Assembly (NCBI RefSeq): GCF_030253575.1
Contig: NC_080558.1
Coordinates: 41,065,111-41,129,110, forward strand
DNA from: Rhododendron vialii
Lineage: Eukaryota > Streptophyta > Magnoliopsida > Ericales > Ericaceae
DNA: 64,000 bases
Direction: 5' to 3'
A program made the position numbers and the translations under genes. Below, in pieces: positions 52,401 to 62,856 of this stretch. Each line of letters starts with the position of its first letter. Position 1 is the first letter of the stretch. The notes beneath the pieces are model-generated. The model had not been told where the DNA came from and made no database searches. It saw only the letters and a program-made list of their open reading frames with translations.

Positions 52401-55400
52401 CCATTAAACATCACGTTCATCAAACTGAAGAATAGAACTCCGAAAAACTTCCATCCATCTAGCAAAGTGCCAGATGGCATTGTTGTTCTCCAGAACACAG
52501 TCAAGGCTATCAATGACATGATTGTTATTTGGGTGATTTTGAATATGTGAACAAAAATGTCGCGCTTCATTAAGAGCCACTCTCTATCAAAGCACGCCTT
52601 AAAAAGTTCCCGGTTGGAGATCCCATACTTTTCTGTCACCAAAGCAGCCGGGTGGGTTTTTGTTTTATCATACGGAATGCTAAGATCTGCCGCTAGTTGT
52701 TGGCCTATAGGGAATGAGTAGAAGGCCTGTGAGAATTCGGCAACTGAAACATATCTATATGGTTGGTTCTTTTTGAACCAGTATTGTTCTTGATCTTTCT
52801 TGGAAGTCACTTCTTGAAGAAAATCGGCAACTCCTTTTCTCTCAGGGCATTTGAAACCCACAAACTCAAAGAACTCGAGGATATTATCACGCGAACCTTG
52901 ATAGACAATTTGACCTTCTGAAAGTAAAATGATGTCGTCAAACAGATCATAAGTTTCTGGGGCTGGCTGAAGAAGAGAGATGATCATCGTCACATCCATT
53001 ATATGGACCATTTGCCGCATGTACTTGACAATCTGAAAAGTTGTGGAACTGTCCAACCCGTTCGATATCTCATCCATGAAAAGAGCTTTTGCTGGTCCCA
53101 CCAACATCTCTCCTACACGCAGTTAAGAAAAAATTTACCGGACTTATCACTGAAAACTCATTTCGAAACCAAAGTAACAAGGAATCAAGGATCAAAACTC
53201 TTTGGTGTGTTGTTTGGAAAGCATAGGAAGGGAAACTTTTTGTAAATGTATCGGAAACGAATTCAGTAACATTTTCAAAAGAGACAAAAAAAGAAAGAAA
53301 GAATTGAAACAAAAGAAGTTGTTGAGAAGCATCATCTACAATGTATCTAAGTACATGAAAGCCTACTAATTGGTTAATAAGACAAATTGAAATTTATAGC
53401 TTGATTCACTATTTTGTGAAAAGGAACAAGTTCAAAACAAAATGCAACGGTGCGATGATTGCCAAGTATTGTCAAAATTTGAACTTCGTACTGACACTTC
53501 TTTTTTGACGTATTTTGTTGTTCAACTAGTGTTTTTTGGTCCAATCTGATCCACTATCAGATATCCATTCTGAACCCGATGGATCATTTCTTTTTACAAT
53601 ATATGAAATAGAGGATTTCATTAAGTCAATTCTTAGGAAATCTCGAATCAAAACATTTGTCCTCTATAAAAAAATTAAGTGCTCCAATTTTCAATCCGTT
53701 TGAACTGGTGCGAATCTTATTTTTCTGATCATTTTATTCTAAAAGGTCAATTACTTTTTGTCTCTAGGGATCTTATAATCAATTATATGCTCTTTATTTG
53801 GGACCCTGTAGAGCAGATACTTAATTATGAGAGCCCTAAAAACAAAAATTAATTATGACCCTTAAGGATAAAATGATCAGAAAAATAAGATCTTCACACC
53901 ACCACAGGTTCAAACAGATTGAAAATTTGAGCACTTAATTTTCTAACCATATTTTAAAATATATAAACAGTCTAAAAAAAATTAATTAGGCAAAAAATGT
54001 ACAATTTAATTGGTATTAGGTAAAATAAATAGTGTGGTGTTGTCGGGAAACAAAAAGTTGATAGCTAAATAAAAAATGTGCACCGTACATGAGGTAGTTC
54101 ACCTATTTATTGGAGTACATGCTCTAACAGGGAGCAGTTGTTTTATTTCCTTAGGGCAATACGACGTAGTTTTGAGGACTTGAGTGGCATCCACAATCCC
54201 TGTAGTGCAGACCAGTTGTTTTATTTCCTTAGGGCAATACGACGTAGTTTTGAGGACTTGAGTGGCATCCACAATCCCTGTAGTGCAGACCACTATAGGA
54301 TCCCCCCAACCCACCAACGAAGACTTACAGTAGAAGAGCACTTTTATGTATTTATATGAGCATGTTGGGAGTAATTAAAATTACAAGCAAAAGACCAACA
54401 AAAAAGACAGATTTAAAGTGTCATTATCAAAGATTCTTAACATATGCAATGGGAATCTTCACAATTCACTGGCATGGAAAGGAGAACATACGCAACTGAA
54501 AGAAACAAGGAGAAAAGGCAGTGATCAACAAGAACAATATATGTTTCCTTTTCACAGTCTTGGAAATCATACCGGTGGTCACACGCTTCTTTTGTCCACC
54601 AGAAATACCCCTTCTCATCTCATCACCAACCAAAATATCCGCACAAATATCCAATCCTAGTATCTGTGAGAATTCGTTTAACCGTGAGTTGCGAAATCAT
54701 TTTCTCTTAGGGATTATGAAAGGAGTTCTGCAATAGCAAACTGTACATAAAAAGACAATGGCTTCAATATCAGAAGTGTGACCTTGATAATATAATCTGT
54801 GACCAAATTGGACTCTTGGCTCGACACTGCTATGGCCTTCATAAATGCATCGATCTCAGGATCCGGTTTAATTCCTGCTTCTTTCTCTCGTCTTGAGAGC
54901 TCTACAAGCATTTCGTATCTTTTGCCAACCCCAAAACAGCGTCCTGAGAAATCCAATGTCTCTCTCACCGTCATCCCCCCATAGTGAAGATCCAGTTGAC
55001 TAATGTAAGCACAGGTTCTTTGAGGAACAAACTCATTCAATTCATGACCACAATAGGTGACTTTCCCTGATAACTGCCACATGGAAATGAATAAAGAGGA
55101 AATCCTCACACAACATAAGACACTAACAAACAAACAAAAACATCTAATGGAGAACCATAAACACACCCTTAGGTCCCGATCAAGCTTCCCCGCTAGTGCT
55201 TGCAATAATGTTGTTTTGCCCGCATTGGGTGGACCCAAAAGCAATATCATCCTGAAATCATGAAATTAGTACTTTTAAACAACCAGGCAGTACAATACTG
55301 ATCAAGTTCCAACCTACCCAAGAAGAACCATAAAAGAAAGAGAGGTAAATGAGAATAGAATAAAAGACCAGTGTATGCAAAAGCAGAAAACGATATCTAT

Positions 55401-58400
55401 AACCAAAAAACTCCTTAAAAGACCAACTATTTTCCTTCCAAATGCACCACAAAATGAAGCATAGATTACAATAAGCAAAACATATAGTATTACTTTTACA
55501 TTACTAACCAAAATACAATATGGAAATAGAACTCACAAAATAAATTTTCTGGTTATACAAACGACACAAACAACATATTTAGAATTTTTTTCTAGGTGGC
55601 CACTGGTAATCTCTCCATTACTCCCTTTTTTGAGAAACCATTTTCCGTAAGCAAGATTACTTCCCTATCTATCATGAAAAGAAAAGGTTTCCAACTTGAT
55701 TTCATTACCGTGATGGCTTCACAATGCCGCCAACATCTTTAAGTATCTGAATTTTTCTCTTCTTAGAAGGGGCAAGCCGAATCAGTCCGAGAACGCTCTT
55801 TTGTCCACAATAGCCAAAAACAAATGTGTTAGTAATCAGCAAAAAAAGCACAAAGCTAAGAGATATGCAAGATGTTATATATATAGTCAATAAAATGTTT
55901 CATGGAACGCTAAGCAGCACGAAGATTTAACAGATCACGGGCACACTAGCGAAAACGCCACCCGAGAACCAAACTAAAAGGAAGGCAAGGAACCAACCAA
56001 AAAACCAAAGCAACAAACCACACCAAAACAACCTCTAAACACCCCAAACACCCTAAACAAACAAGGACTAAAAAATACACTGAAACTCCAAGAGAGTAAA
56101 ATCGAAGGATAAAGCTGAAACCAAGAAACCATAATCTAACCCGCCAAACCTCAAAATTAAAATTCCATAGAAAGCGACGTACCATCCTCGAAATCCACTT
56201 CTTCCTCCAAGACAAACTCTTCCTCCAAATCATCTAGAGCATGGATCCTTTCCTTAAATTCTTTCTTCTTGCATTTCAACAAACTTCTTTAAAGTAAAGT
56301 TTCTCCCTCCGACTATGAGACAGTAAGCATCTCCTCATAAGTTAAACCAATTTTTTTTTTTGCAGAAATCCCATTGTTCACTTTAATAATTGAAACAACC
56401 CTTCTTTCCCTTGTGGTTTCAGCTACAGGGTCCTTGACAACCTTGATAGGATAAAGAACTCCTTTAACATTCAAATTGACAACCTCGTTAAAGCACTCCA
56501 GCTGTTCAGTAAGAATAAAAAATCTTCCTTTATCATAAGAGAGACTTTTTGCTATGAACTCATCAATCTTAATAGTCTCCCCCCAAATCTTACCGATGTT
56601 GGAGAACATTTGAGTATTCCACACATTGAGCGGCACTCCGAAACATGAAAGCCAGGTGCATCTCGATGGCATCATCCTATGCTTGATCCAAGCCTCCACA
56701 GAGGCAAACCATTGAGATAGGCAAACTTTGTTATCCTCAAGAAAAGAATCCAAAGACACTTCAGAATCAAACGAAAGGAGAACATAAAGACCCCCCATGT
56801 ACCGGATATGTGCATCCCAAATCCCGTGGCTAATAAACAGATCTTGCAACTCCTTAGTATCTATATATACCGACAGTTTACCCAACGCGCTCGTTTCTAA
56901 CCATTTTGATCAATTTTCCTTCGCAAGCACCTCCTTTATAAGACCTTTCAAACCAACCTTCGTAGCATCAATGGAAGATTGAAAATTCCTACGATTACCA
57001 ACCTGATCAACCTCAAAAAATCCTCCAGAAGGATCATTTTTACCCCTCAAAGAATATACAGGTCCTCTCATAAAGGTATCCTGACCATTCCGGTTCCCGT
57101 CACGAATAATTTTCATTCCAGGAAATCTTGCCAAATTAGCATGAATCATGATATTTCTAATAATCATACCATTAACCCCGAACACTGCATTAATCGCTTC
57201 CTCTTTGGAACCAAATCTGATGAAGCCAAATTTAGTATTGATTCCCTAGAACTTCTCTTGAGGGTATAAAGGCATCTAACACAGGACCATAACCTTTGAA
57301 AATCTGCCTTAACCAAACCACATCCATATGAAAAGGCAGATTATCCACATATACAGTAAAAATATTGAAAGAAGAACACCCATGACCAGACCTAAACTGA
57401 TTACTGTTCCAAAATGCCATAGCCAACCCAGCAAAAAACAGATCAAAAGCACAGAAACCAGCACCGATGACAACAAAACCGGTCGAGAAGAGAAACCCCA
57501 AAACAGGCAAACAACAAAAAACCCGTCGAACTCCAGCAAAGACACAAAAGAAACCACACACCGGCCTTCCAAAAGAGGGACACAGAAATACCTCCCAAGA
57601 GATGTCGGTCAATAACGACAGAGAGGAACTGGGAGGCGATCATGGGTAGATCGACGGCGATAAGGGTGTATTGATACGGAAGGAGCCATCAATCATCAAC
57701 GGCGACGACAAAGCACAGCGGCGGCGGCAAAAAAACAGAACAAGGAGCTGGGTATAAGGAGATGGCGATGTCGGAGACAGAGGAAGGCCGGCGACGCCGA
57801 CGGGGTAGGCAGCGCAGGGAAACGGGGAGGGGGTTAGGGTTTCGCCATCACAACGCCCAAATCGCCAAACGGCTCGTTTTTCAAACCTAAACTTACCCAG
57901 CAACTATTGTTAGTAATAGTCGTTGTTGGGTAGACACTGGAACCAGCACCAACACCAACACCAAACAATTACTCCAACATTGACTGCATTTTTTTCAGGT
58001 CGATTCTGAATCTTACAAAAATATAAAAATAATTTAATAAATTTAAAATGATATTTTATGGAGTTCTGTAAAAAATCAGCTCCAATCGATATCGGTAAAA
58101 ATTATTTCTAGATTCATAAGATCAGTTTCGCCCCTACGAATCTAGAAATAATACGCTAATTTTTTTATAGAGGCCCATAAAACATTATTTTAAAACTTAT
58201 GGAATTTTTTTTGTATTTTTGTAGAATCCGAAGTGAGCCCCACAAAAAATATAGTGCATGGTATAATGGTTTGGTACAGTATATGTACTATCATGGAGTA
58301 TATTTTTCGACATAATTAATGAACACCGCAATGACTTTTGGGGAGCGATTTTTCCCAATTACCCTGCATGTTTTTGCCTTCATTTCGGCAGACATATAAA

Positions 58401-61400
58401 ATTGTTGTATATTGCACAAAAGTTTACCAAGAATGAATGAAAATGTAAGGCCAGACTTGATTTTCTTCTTACATAATAAGTAATATTCTAAAAGTCACCA
58501 GGCGCTAGTCATACGGACAGCCATCTTCGAAGCCTAGTAATTGGCGATTGATGGGCACATAGCAATTAGTAATTGGCGATTAATCGGCGCATATCAATTA
58601 GTCAGATCTAGTCGGATTATAAATTGGCAGCTGATTAATTCCTATTGTTAGAACGCTGATAATCTATATCTATATTATAAAACAGAGCGGTTTTTTGTCT
58701 ACCCATATAAATATGAGAACCCCTCTAACCGTTAGATCGTAATTTCAATAGGTTACGACCGTTGGATTAAATCATTGATTCTAACCTATTTCGGTTTTTT
58801 GTCTACCCATACAAATATGAGAACCCCTCTAACCGTTGGATCGCAATTTCCATAGGTTACGACCGTTGGATTAATAAAACAGAGTGGTTTTTTGTCTACC
58901 CATACAAATATGAGAACCCCTCTAACCGTTGGATCACAATTTCAATAGGTTACGACCGTTGGATTAAATAATTGATTCTAACCTATTTCCCATGAATGTC
59001 TACCCAGTTTTCCTCTTCTCCATCGTGTTTCCTCTCTTCTCTCCCCTCTTCCTCCATAGTTATACTCTCTCCCTCACTCCATCCCCTCTCCGCCCCCCCC
59101 CCCTTCTCTCCGCAGAACCCACTCCTCAGAGCTCCAGAAAAGAAAAGAAAAAACAGTGCCCACGAAGCTCCTCCACCAATCAGTCGTCCCGCACACCTAC
59201 CAATCAGCCGTCCATGAAATCAATTCCTTAGGGTCTTCTTGTGGAAAAATTAATGTGGCCTAAATTGCTGTTTAGAATGGAAATTTTTTTGATAAGAGTC
59301 TTATCGAGAAAAAAAATTGTTGTTTAGGATGAGAATTTTTTTGCTATTTAGACTAGGAAATGGATTTTGTCTTTAAAAGATGCTCACTTTGTGTTTGTTA
59401 AAATGTATGTTTGACAGAGTGAAAATAGTGGAGAGTGAATTAATTCTTTATGCCCACTTTTGTGTAGCTCTCTTAATTTTTGGATAGACTATGTGGTCTG
59501 ACACTGCGAGAACATGCGACATGACGGAAATAACACGTGGAGAATGTCTGGGGAATTTTTTTGCTGTTTAGAAAAAACAATTGATTTTGTTGTTTAGGAT
59601 GGAAATTTTTTTGATCTATAACTTTTGTTATTTGTCTCTGAAAAATGCGCACTTTGTATTTGTTAAAATATATGTTTGACAGAGTGAAAATAGCGGGGAG
59701 TGAATTAATAAATTCTTTATACCCACTTTTGTGTAGCTCTCTTAATTTTTGGATAGACTTTGTAGTCCGACACTGCGAGGACACGCAACAAAACGGAAAT
59801 ATGTGGAGACATGTCTGAACACGCCACATGATGTATCATTACCAAGGTAAATGCTAGAGACATGGCAAAGTGAATTCAACACTTTTTAAAAGCTTTAGGA
59901 TAACATATGCATCTTAAAAAGTATTCTAATTGAGAGTTTATTTGCTGTGGATTTTGTTCGTCTTTCGTTTTAATGGTATTATTCGATCAAATCACTACAG
60001 GACCAGCACATCCCTTTCCCTAGGTAACAATGTGATCAAATCATTACAGCACCAGCACATCCCTTTCCCTCGCTCTCTCCCCTATCGCCAAGCGTATGAC
60101 TGAAATGTATTGCGCCGTGCCTTCAGACACGGGCATGCACTAGTCTATATTATAAAACAGAGCGGTTTTTTGTCTACCCATATAAATATGAGAACCCCTC
60201 TAACCGTTAGATCGTAATTTCAATAGGTTACGACCGTTGGATTAAATCATTGATTCTAACCTATTTTGGTTTTTTGTCTACCCATACAAATATGAGAACC
60301 CCTTTAATCGTTGGATCGCAATTTCCATAGGTTACGACCGTTGGATTAATAAAACAGAGTGGTTTTTTGTCTACCCATACAAATATGAGAACCCCTCTAA
60401 CCGTTGGATCGCAATTTCAATAGGTTACGACCGTTGGATTAAATCATTGATTCTAACCTATTTCCCATGAATGTCTACCCAGTTTTCCTCTTCTCCATCG
60501 TGTTTCGTCTCTTCTCTCCCCTCTTCCTCCATAGTTATACTCTCTGCCCCCCCCCCCCCCTCTCTCCGCAGAACCCACTCCTCAGAGCTCCAGAAAAGAA
60601 AAGAAAAAACAGTGCCCACGAAGCTCCTCCACCAATCAGTCGTCCCGCACACCTACCAATCAGCCGTCCATGAAATCAATTCCTTAGGGTCTTCTTGTGG
60701 AAAAATTAATGTGGCATAAATTGCTGTTTAGAATGGAAATTTTTTTGATAAGAGTCTTATCGAGAAAAAAAATTGTTGTTTAGGATGAGAATTTTTTTGC
60801 TATTTAGACTAGGAAATGGATTTTGTCTTTAAAAGATGCTCACTTTGTGTTTGTTAAAATGTATGTTTGACAGAGTGAAAATAGTGGAGAGTGAATTAAT
60901 TCTTTATGCCCACTTTTGTGTAGCTCTCTTAATTTTTGGATAGACATTGTGGTCTGACACTGCGAGGACATGCGACATGACGGAAATAACACGTGGAGAT
61001 ATGTCTGGGGAATTTTTTTGCTGTTTAGAAAAAACAATTGATTTTGTTGTTTAGGATGGAAATTTTTTTGATCTATAACTTTTGTTATTTGTCTCTAAAA
61101 AATGCGCACTTCGTATTTGTTAAAATATATGTTTGACAGAGTGAAAATAGCGGGGAGTGAATTAATATATTCTTTATACCCACTTTTGTGTAGCTCTCTT
61201 AATTTTTGGATAGACTTTGTAGTCCGACACTGCGAGGACACGCAACAAAATGGAAATATGTGGAGACATGTCTGAACACGCCACATGATGTATCATTACC
61301 AAGGTAAATGCTAGAGACATGGCAAAGTGAATTCAACACTTTTTAAAAGCTTTACCAAGATAACATATGTATCTTAAAAAGTATTCTAATTGAGAGTTTA

Positions 61401-62856
61401 TTTGTTGTGGACTTTGTTCATCTTTCGTTTTAATGGTATTATTCGATCAAATCACTATAGGACCAGCACATCCCTTTCCCTAGGTAACAATGTGATCAAA
61501 TCCTTACAACACCAGCACATCCCTTTCCCTCGCTCTCTCCCCTATCGCCAAGCGTATGACAGAAACGTATTGCGCCGTGCCTTCAGGCACGGGCATGCAC
61601 TAGTAAGAACAAAAAATGAGCACTTTCAGTCTTTTAGTATGAAGGGGATTGTGAAAAATGATTTGTATAATTCTTTCTTTTATTCACTCCTCAATCACAA
61701 TGAAAATCCAAGATTCGTTTCCCAATTTTCTCCCGTTGTACCCATCCAGAAAATTTGTGCAGTTGTCCTTTTCTAACTGAGAGATGAAGGTGACCAAAAA
61801 GACTCTCTTCACCTTTTTTTTTACTATATATATAAAAGGACCTATCCTACACATTGGTAATTTCTTTTTACAATCAGAAAGAAATTATTTGCGCATTGTA
61901 GAAATTACAAGAGAAACGGAACAAAACGTCAAGAGGGTTTCGTCGGTTTATGCCTGCCGGTGTTCTGTTCCTCGTGGCCACAGTCCGCCGTGTCAGCGGG
62001 ACTTACCTTTGAGTAGCGTCCAGTGTTTGTGGCTGCGAGTCAGTTTGTCGGGCCATAAACGCGCATGTGTGACTTTTTGGGATGACAGATTTGTGCTCTG
62101 GATTTCACTTGTGCTTATTCTCGGGTTTGAGATGGGGTTTCCTATTAGGATTCTCTATTACCTTTTCTTCGAACTGGTTCTTATGTATTGACGTTTCGCC
62201 TGCTTGCTTTGGCTATAGGTGCCATGTTTCTAGGTTCTAGTAGTTGTGGTTCTCGATCTCCTGTATTTTGTGTGATATCTGTATTTTGTGTGAATTATTC
62301 AAGCCCATGCTCACGTTTGTTCGTTAAAAGCTTATCCAAGAGTGGCCCTAACAACAATAACTAAAGCAAGCTCAAGCTGCTCAACAAAGATAAACCGATT
62401 CAAGAATCAAATGGAAAATAAATCTAACAAATAAAGAGTGACTTCAAATTGGGACAAATAATTGATCAATCTTTTTATTACGAGTGTACAATACCCACTT
62501 TGGCTTGCTCAAATTCTCCGACATCTAGCCATCTGTCCAAATTTTATCTTTGATGTGGATGTGTAATTTGACTCACTCGTGTAAAAGTACAATAGGCCTT
62601 TACTCACTTGTATTAGATGCACACTCAGTGAGTTGTAATATAGTATTAATATAATCTTGCTATTCCACCAAAAAAAATTATTGAAACGAAGACAAATTAA
62701 GTAAAAGTCGTAGAAACATAGAGAGAAGAAAGTACCTCAAGTGCGTTCAAGGTGGCATTAAACAGAGTAGGAAGTGCTCTATCCCCAACATGTATATCTC
62801 CATCAACTGATAAATGCTCAAACCGGATTTCAATCTTCGGAATCTCAATTCCCACC
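41588..62856 (-). CDS. PDR-type full-size ABCG transporter (exons 2 to last; first exon not in window)
   Basis: Exons read 5' to 3': 62736-62856, 55709-55797, 55167-55251, 54783-55073, 54573-54663, 52212-53112, 51787-51947, 51463-51566, 51183-51348, 51007-51084, 50525-50649, 47746-48078, 47130-47420, 46556-46639, 46273-46406, 44117-44344, 43386-43557, 42407-42661, 41588-41857. Every intron is GT-AG, phase is kept at all 18 junctions, and no stop occurs in 3,979 coding bases (about 1,326 codons). With the missing N-terminal exon (about 90-110 residues in the family) this matches the usual 1,420-1,450. Domain order is NBD1-TMD1-NBD2-TMD2, the reverse orientation typical of PDR. These plasma-membrane pumps export terpenoids, hormones or xenobiotics; the substrate cannot be told. 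Wording such as [20 protein letters not shown] suggests the NpPDR2-like clade (from memory). NBD2 has unusual signature residues. The exon-2/3 intron is 6.9 kb and full of transposons. Confidence 0.9.
44345..46272 (-). other. ABCG intron with microsatellites and a short tandem repeat
   Basis: A 1.9-kb intron. It holds a repeated segment around GTTCCTACATGAGTACATTT (44460-44590), a (CT)n run at 44593-44628, a tandem repeat at about 45165-45370 (GTGCGACCCCTAACTCGGT recurring), and a (GA)n run at 45428-45458. Minus-strand ORF 45257-45469 is only a reading of these repeats. Confidence 0.6.
46556..48078 (-). CDS. ABCG transporter: NBD2 (3 exons)
   Basis: Walker A is [20 protein letters not shown]. 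The Q-loop region is [20 protein letters not shown]. The signature region reads [20 protein letters not shown] where relatives have GLSTEQRKRL. Walker B and D-loop read [17 protein letters not shown] where relatives have TSGLDARAA. The H-loop is [18 protein letters not shown]. The last exon codes [20 protein letters not shown]. In PDR proteins the NBD2 signature (LSTEQ) is already non-canonical, and here its Ser is Leu. Effect on ATP use is unknown. Confidence 0.9.
48079..50524 (-). other. ABCG intron with several pairs of direct repeats
   Basis: A 2.4-kb intron. A segment containing TCTAGAATACATTAACCAAG/TCTACAATATATTAGCCAAG, then GGCTTAAATGAGC and GACAAGTCTAAC, occurs at about 48250-48400 and 48495-48640. 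A second module (GGGGATTCATGGGGAAGTGA...GGGTTAACC...) is at about 48993-49118 and 50157-50280. A third (ACAAGTGAGGAGCTTG...GATGGACCATG...CAACAAGGACGTTG) is at about 49165-49360 and 49925-50140. The order is A-B...B-A. The modules resemble LTR-type or TRIM debris with GTGGGAC-like phrases, but ends were not fixed. Confidence 0.6.
50525..51947 (-). CDS. ABCG transporter: end of TMD1 and linker (5 exons)
   Basis: The exons code [40 protein letters not shown], the PDR motif [20 protein letters not shown], the helix [20 protein letters not shown], and the linker [17 protein letters not shown], then [20 protein letters not shown] and YVDMP leading into NBD2. Junction codons (for example AAT C|CT giving LNPLGDS) reproduce family sequence exactly, which supports the splice sites. 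Confidence 0.88.
52212..55797 (-). CDS. ABCG transporter: NBD1 and first half of TMD1 (5 exons)
   Basis: The exons code, in order, [20 protein letters not shown]; Walker [21 protein letters not shown]-loop region [20 protein letters not shown]; signature [18 protein letters not shown]; Walker B and D-loop [17 protein letters not shown]-loop region [20 protein letters not shown]. The large 901-base exon continues through [20 protein letters not shown] and the first transmembrane helices, with [20 protein letters not shown]. Family consensus at two spots is STGLDSS (here SNGLDSS) and GPPSSGKTT or GPPGAGKTT (here GPPNAGKTT), both minor changes. Confidence 0.9.
53640..53990. mobile_element. Inverted-repeat element related to the palindrome at 37945-38285
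   Basis: The left arm has AAAAAATTAAGTGCTCCAAT, TTTCAATCCGTTTGAACTGG, TTTTTCTGATCATTTTATTC. The right arm has the inverse (AAAATGATCAGAAAAATAAG, GTTCAAACAGATTGAAAATT, GAGCACTTAATTTT). The centre shares TAATTATGAGAGC with 37900-37915. It lies in the intron between exons 54573-54663 and 52212-53112. Confidence 0.7.
54135..54290. repeat. Perfect 78-bp tandem duplication in an ABCG intron
   Basis: Unit 1 (54135-54212) and unit 2 (54213-54290) are identical, each starting CAGTTGTTTTATTTCCTTAG and ending CCCTGTAGTGCAGAC. It lies in the intron between the NBD1 signature exon and the Walker B exon. No coding frame is implicated. Confidence 0.95.
55940..57905 (-). mobile_element. LINE ORF1-type fragment (RRM plus DUF4283), broken
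   Basis: The minus strand codes an RRM-like domain ([34 protein letters not shown], then frameshifted to [17 protein letters not shown] near 57245-57260), a basic linker, a TGA at 56910-56912, and a DUF4283-like domain ([53 protein letters not shown]) ending near 56313. An acidic tail follows. This domain pair is characteristic of ORF1 of plant L1-type LINEs and derived genes. A GC-rich stretch at 57640-57900 could be the element's 5' leader. Reverse transcriptase ORF2 is missing and the ends are uncertain. It sits antisense to nothing: same strand as the host ABCG intron. Confidence 0.7.
57996..58240. mobile_element. Foldback/MITE-like element
   Basis: The left arm GATTCTGAATCTTACAAAAA...AAAATGATATTTTATGG and TTATTTCTAGATTC are inverted on the right as GAATCTAGAAATAA, CCATAAAACATTATTTTAAA and TATTTTTGTAGAATCCGAAG. 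The arms are about 100 bp around a centre near 58120. Confidence 0.65.
58669..60143 (+). mobile_element. Non-autonomous Helitron, copy 1 (1,475 bp)
   Basis: It starts TCTATATTATAAAACAGAGC right after an A, and ends CTAG at 60140-60143 preceded by a hairpin-like CCGTGCC-TTCA-GACACGG about ten bases upstream. TC at the 5' end, CTRR at the 3' end with a subterminal hairpin, and insertion after A are the Helitron hallmarks. One stem base is mutated (GACACGG against GGCACGG in copy 2). There is no Rep/helicase gene. Near the 5' end a module starting GGTTTTTTGTCTACCCATA occurs three times (58689, 58793, 58886). A module containing GTATGTTTGACAGAGTG occurs twice. Confidence 0.88.
60144..61603 (+). 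mobile_element. Non-autonomous Helitron, copy 2 (1,460 bp), abutting copy 1
   Basis: It begins TCTATATTATAAAACAGAGC at the very next base after copy 1's CTAG, and ends with the perfect hairpin CCGTGCC-TTCA-GGCACGG, GCATGCA and CTAG at 61600-61603, followed by T. Internal structure is the same as copy 1 with few substitutions; a pyrimidine stretch near 60545-60560 is about 15 bases shorter. Reading frames such as 60467-60673 and 61390-61776 repeat in, or run out of, the element and are not genes. Confidence 0.88.
61604..62735 (-). other. Remainder of the long ABCG intron
   Basis: A less AT-rich patch at about 61920-62130 (plus-strand frame 61784-62191) is not recognised as coding. Otherwise there is nothing beyond the donor side of exon 62736-62856. 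Confidence 0.4.
62736..62856 (-). CDS. ABCG transporter: N-terminal exon (family exon 2)
   Basis: A 121-base exon coding [20 protein letters not shown] then [20 protein letters not shown]. This is the conserved ABC_trans_N segment that precedes NBD1 in PDR proteins. The acceptor is TACGCAG|G and the donor is GAG|GTACTT. The preceding exon (family motif EEALRWAAIEKLPT) is not found up to 64000. Confidence 0.88.

Noticed and set aside
54135-54290. Spaced repeat considered as CRISPR-like
   Set aside because: Two directly adjacent 78-bp units without spacers in a plant intron; simple tandem duplication.
58992-61776. Open frames inside the Helitrons (for example 58992-59231, 60467-60673, 61390-61776)
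   Set aside because: They occur within or run out of non-autonomous elements, differ in length between the two copies, and show no domain or Rep/helicase similarity.
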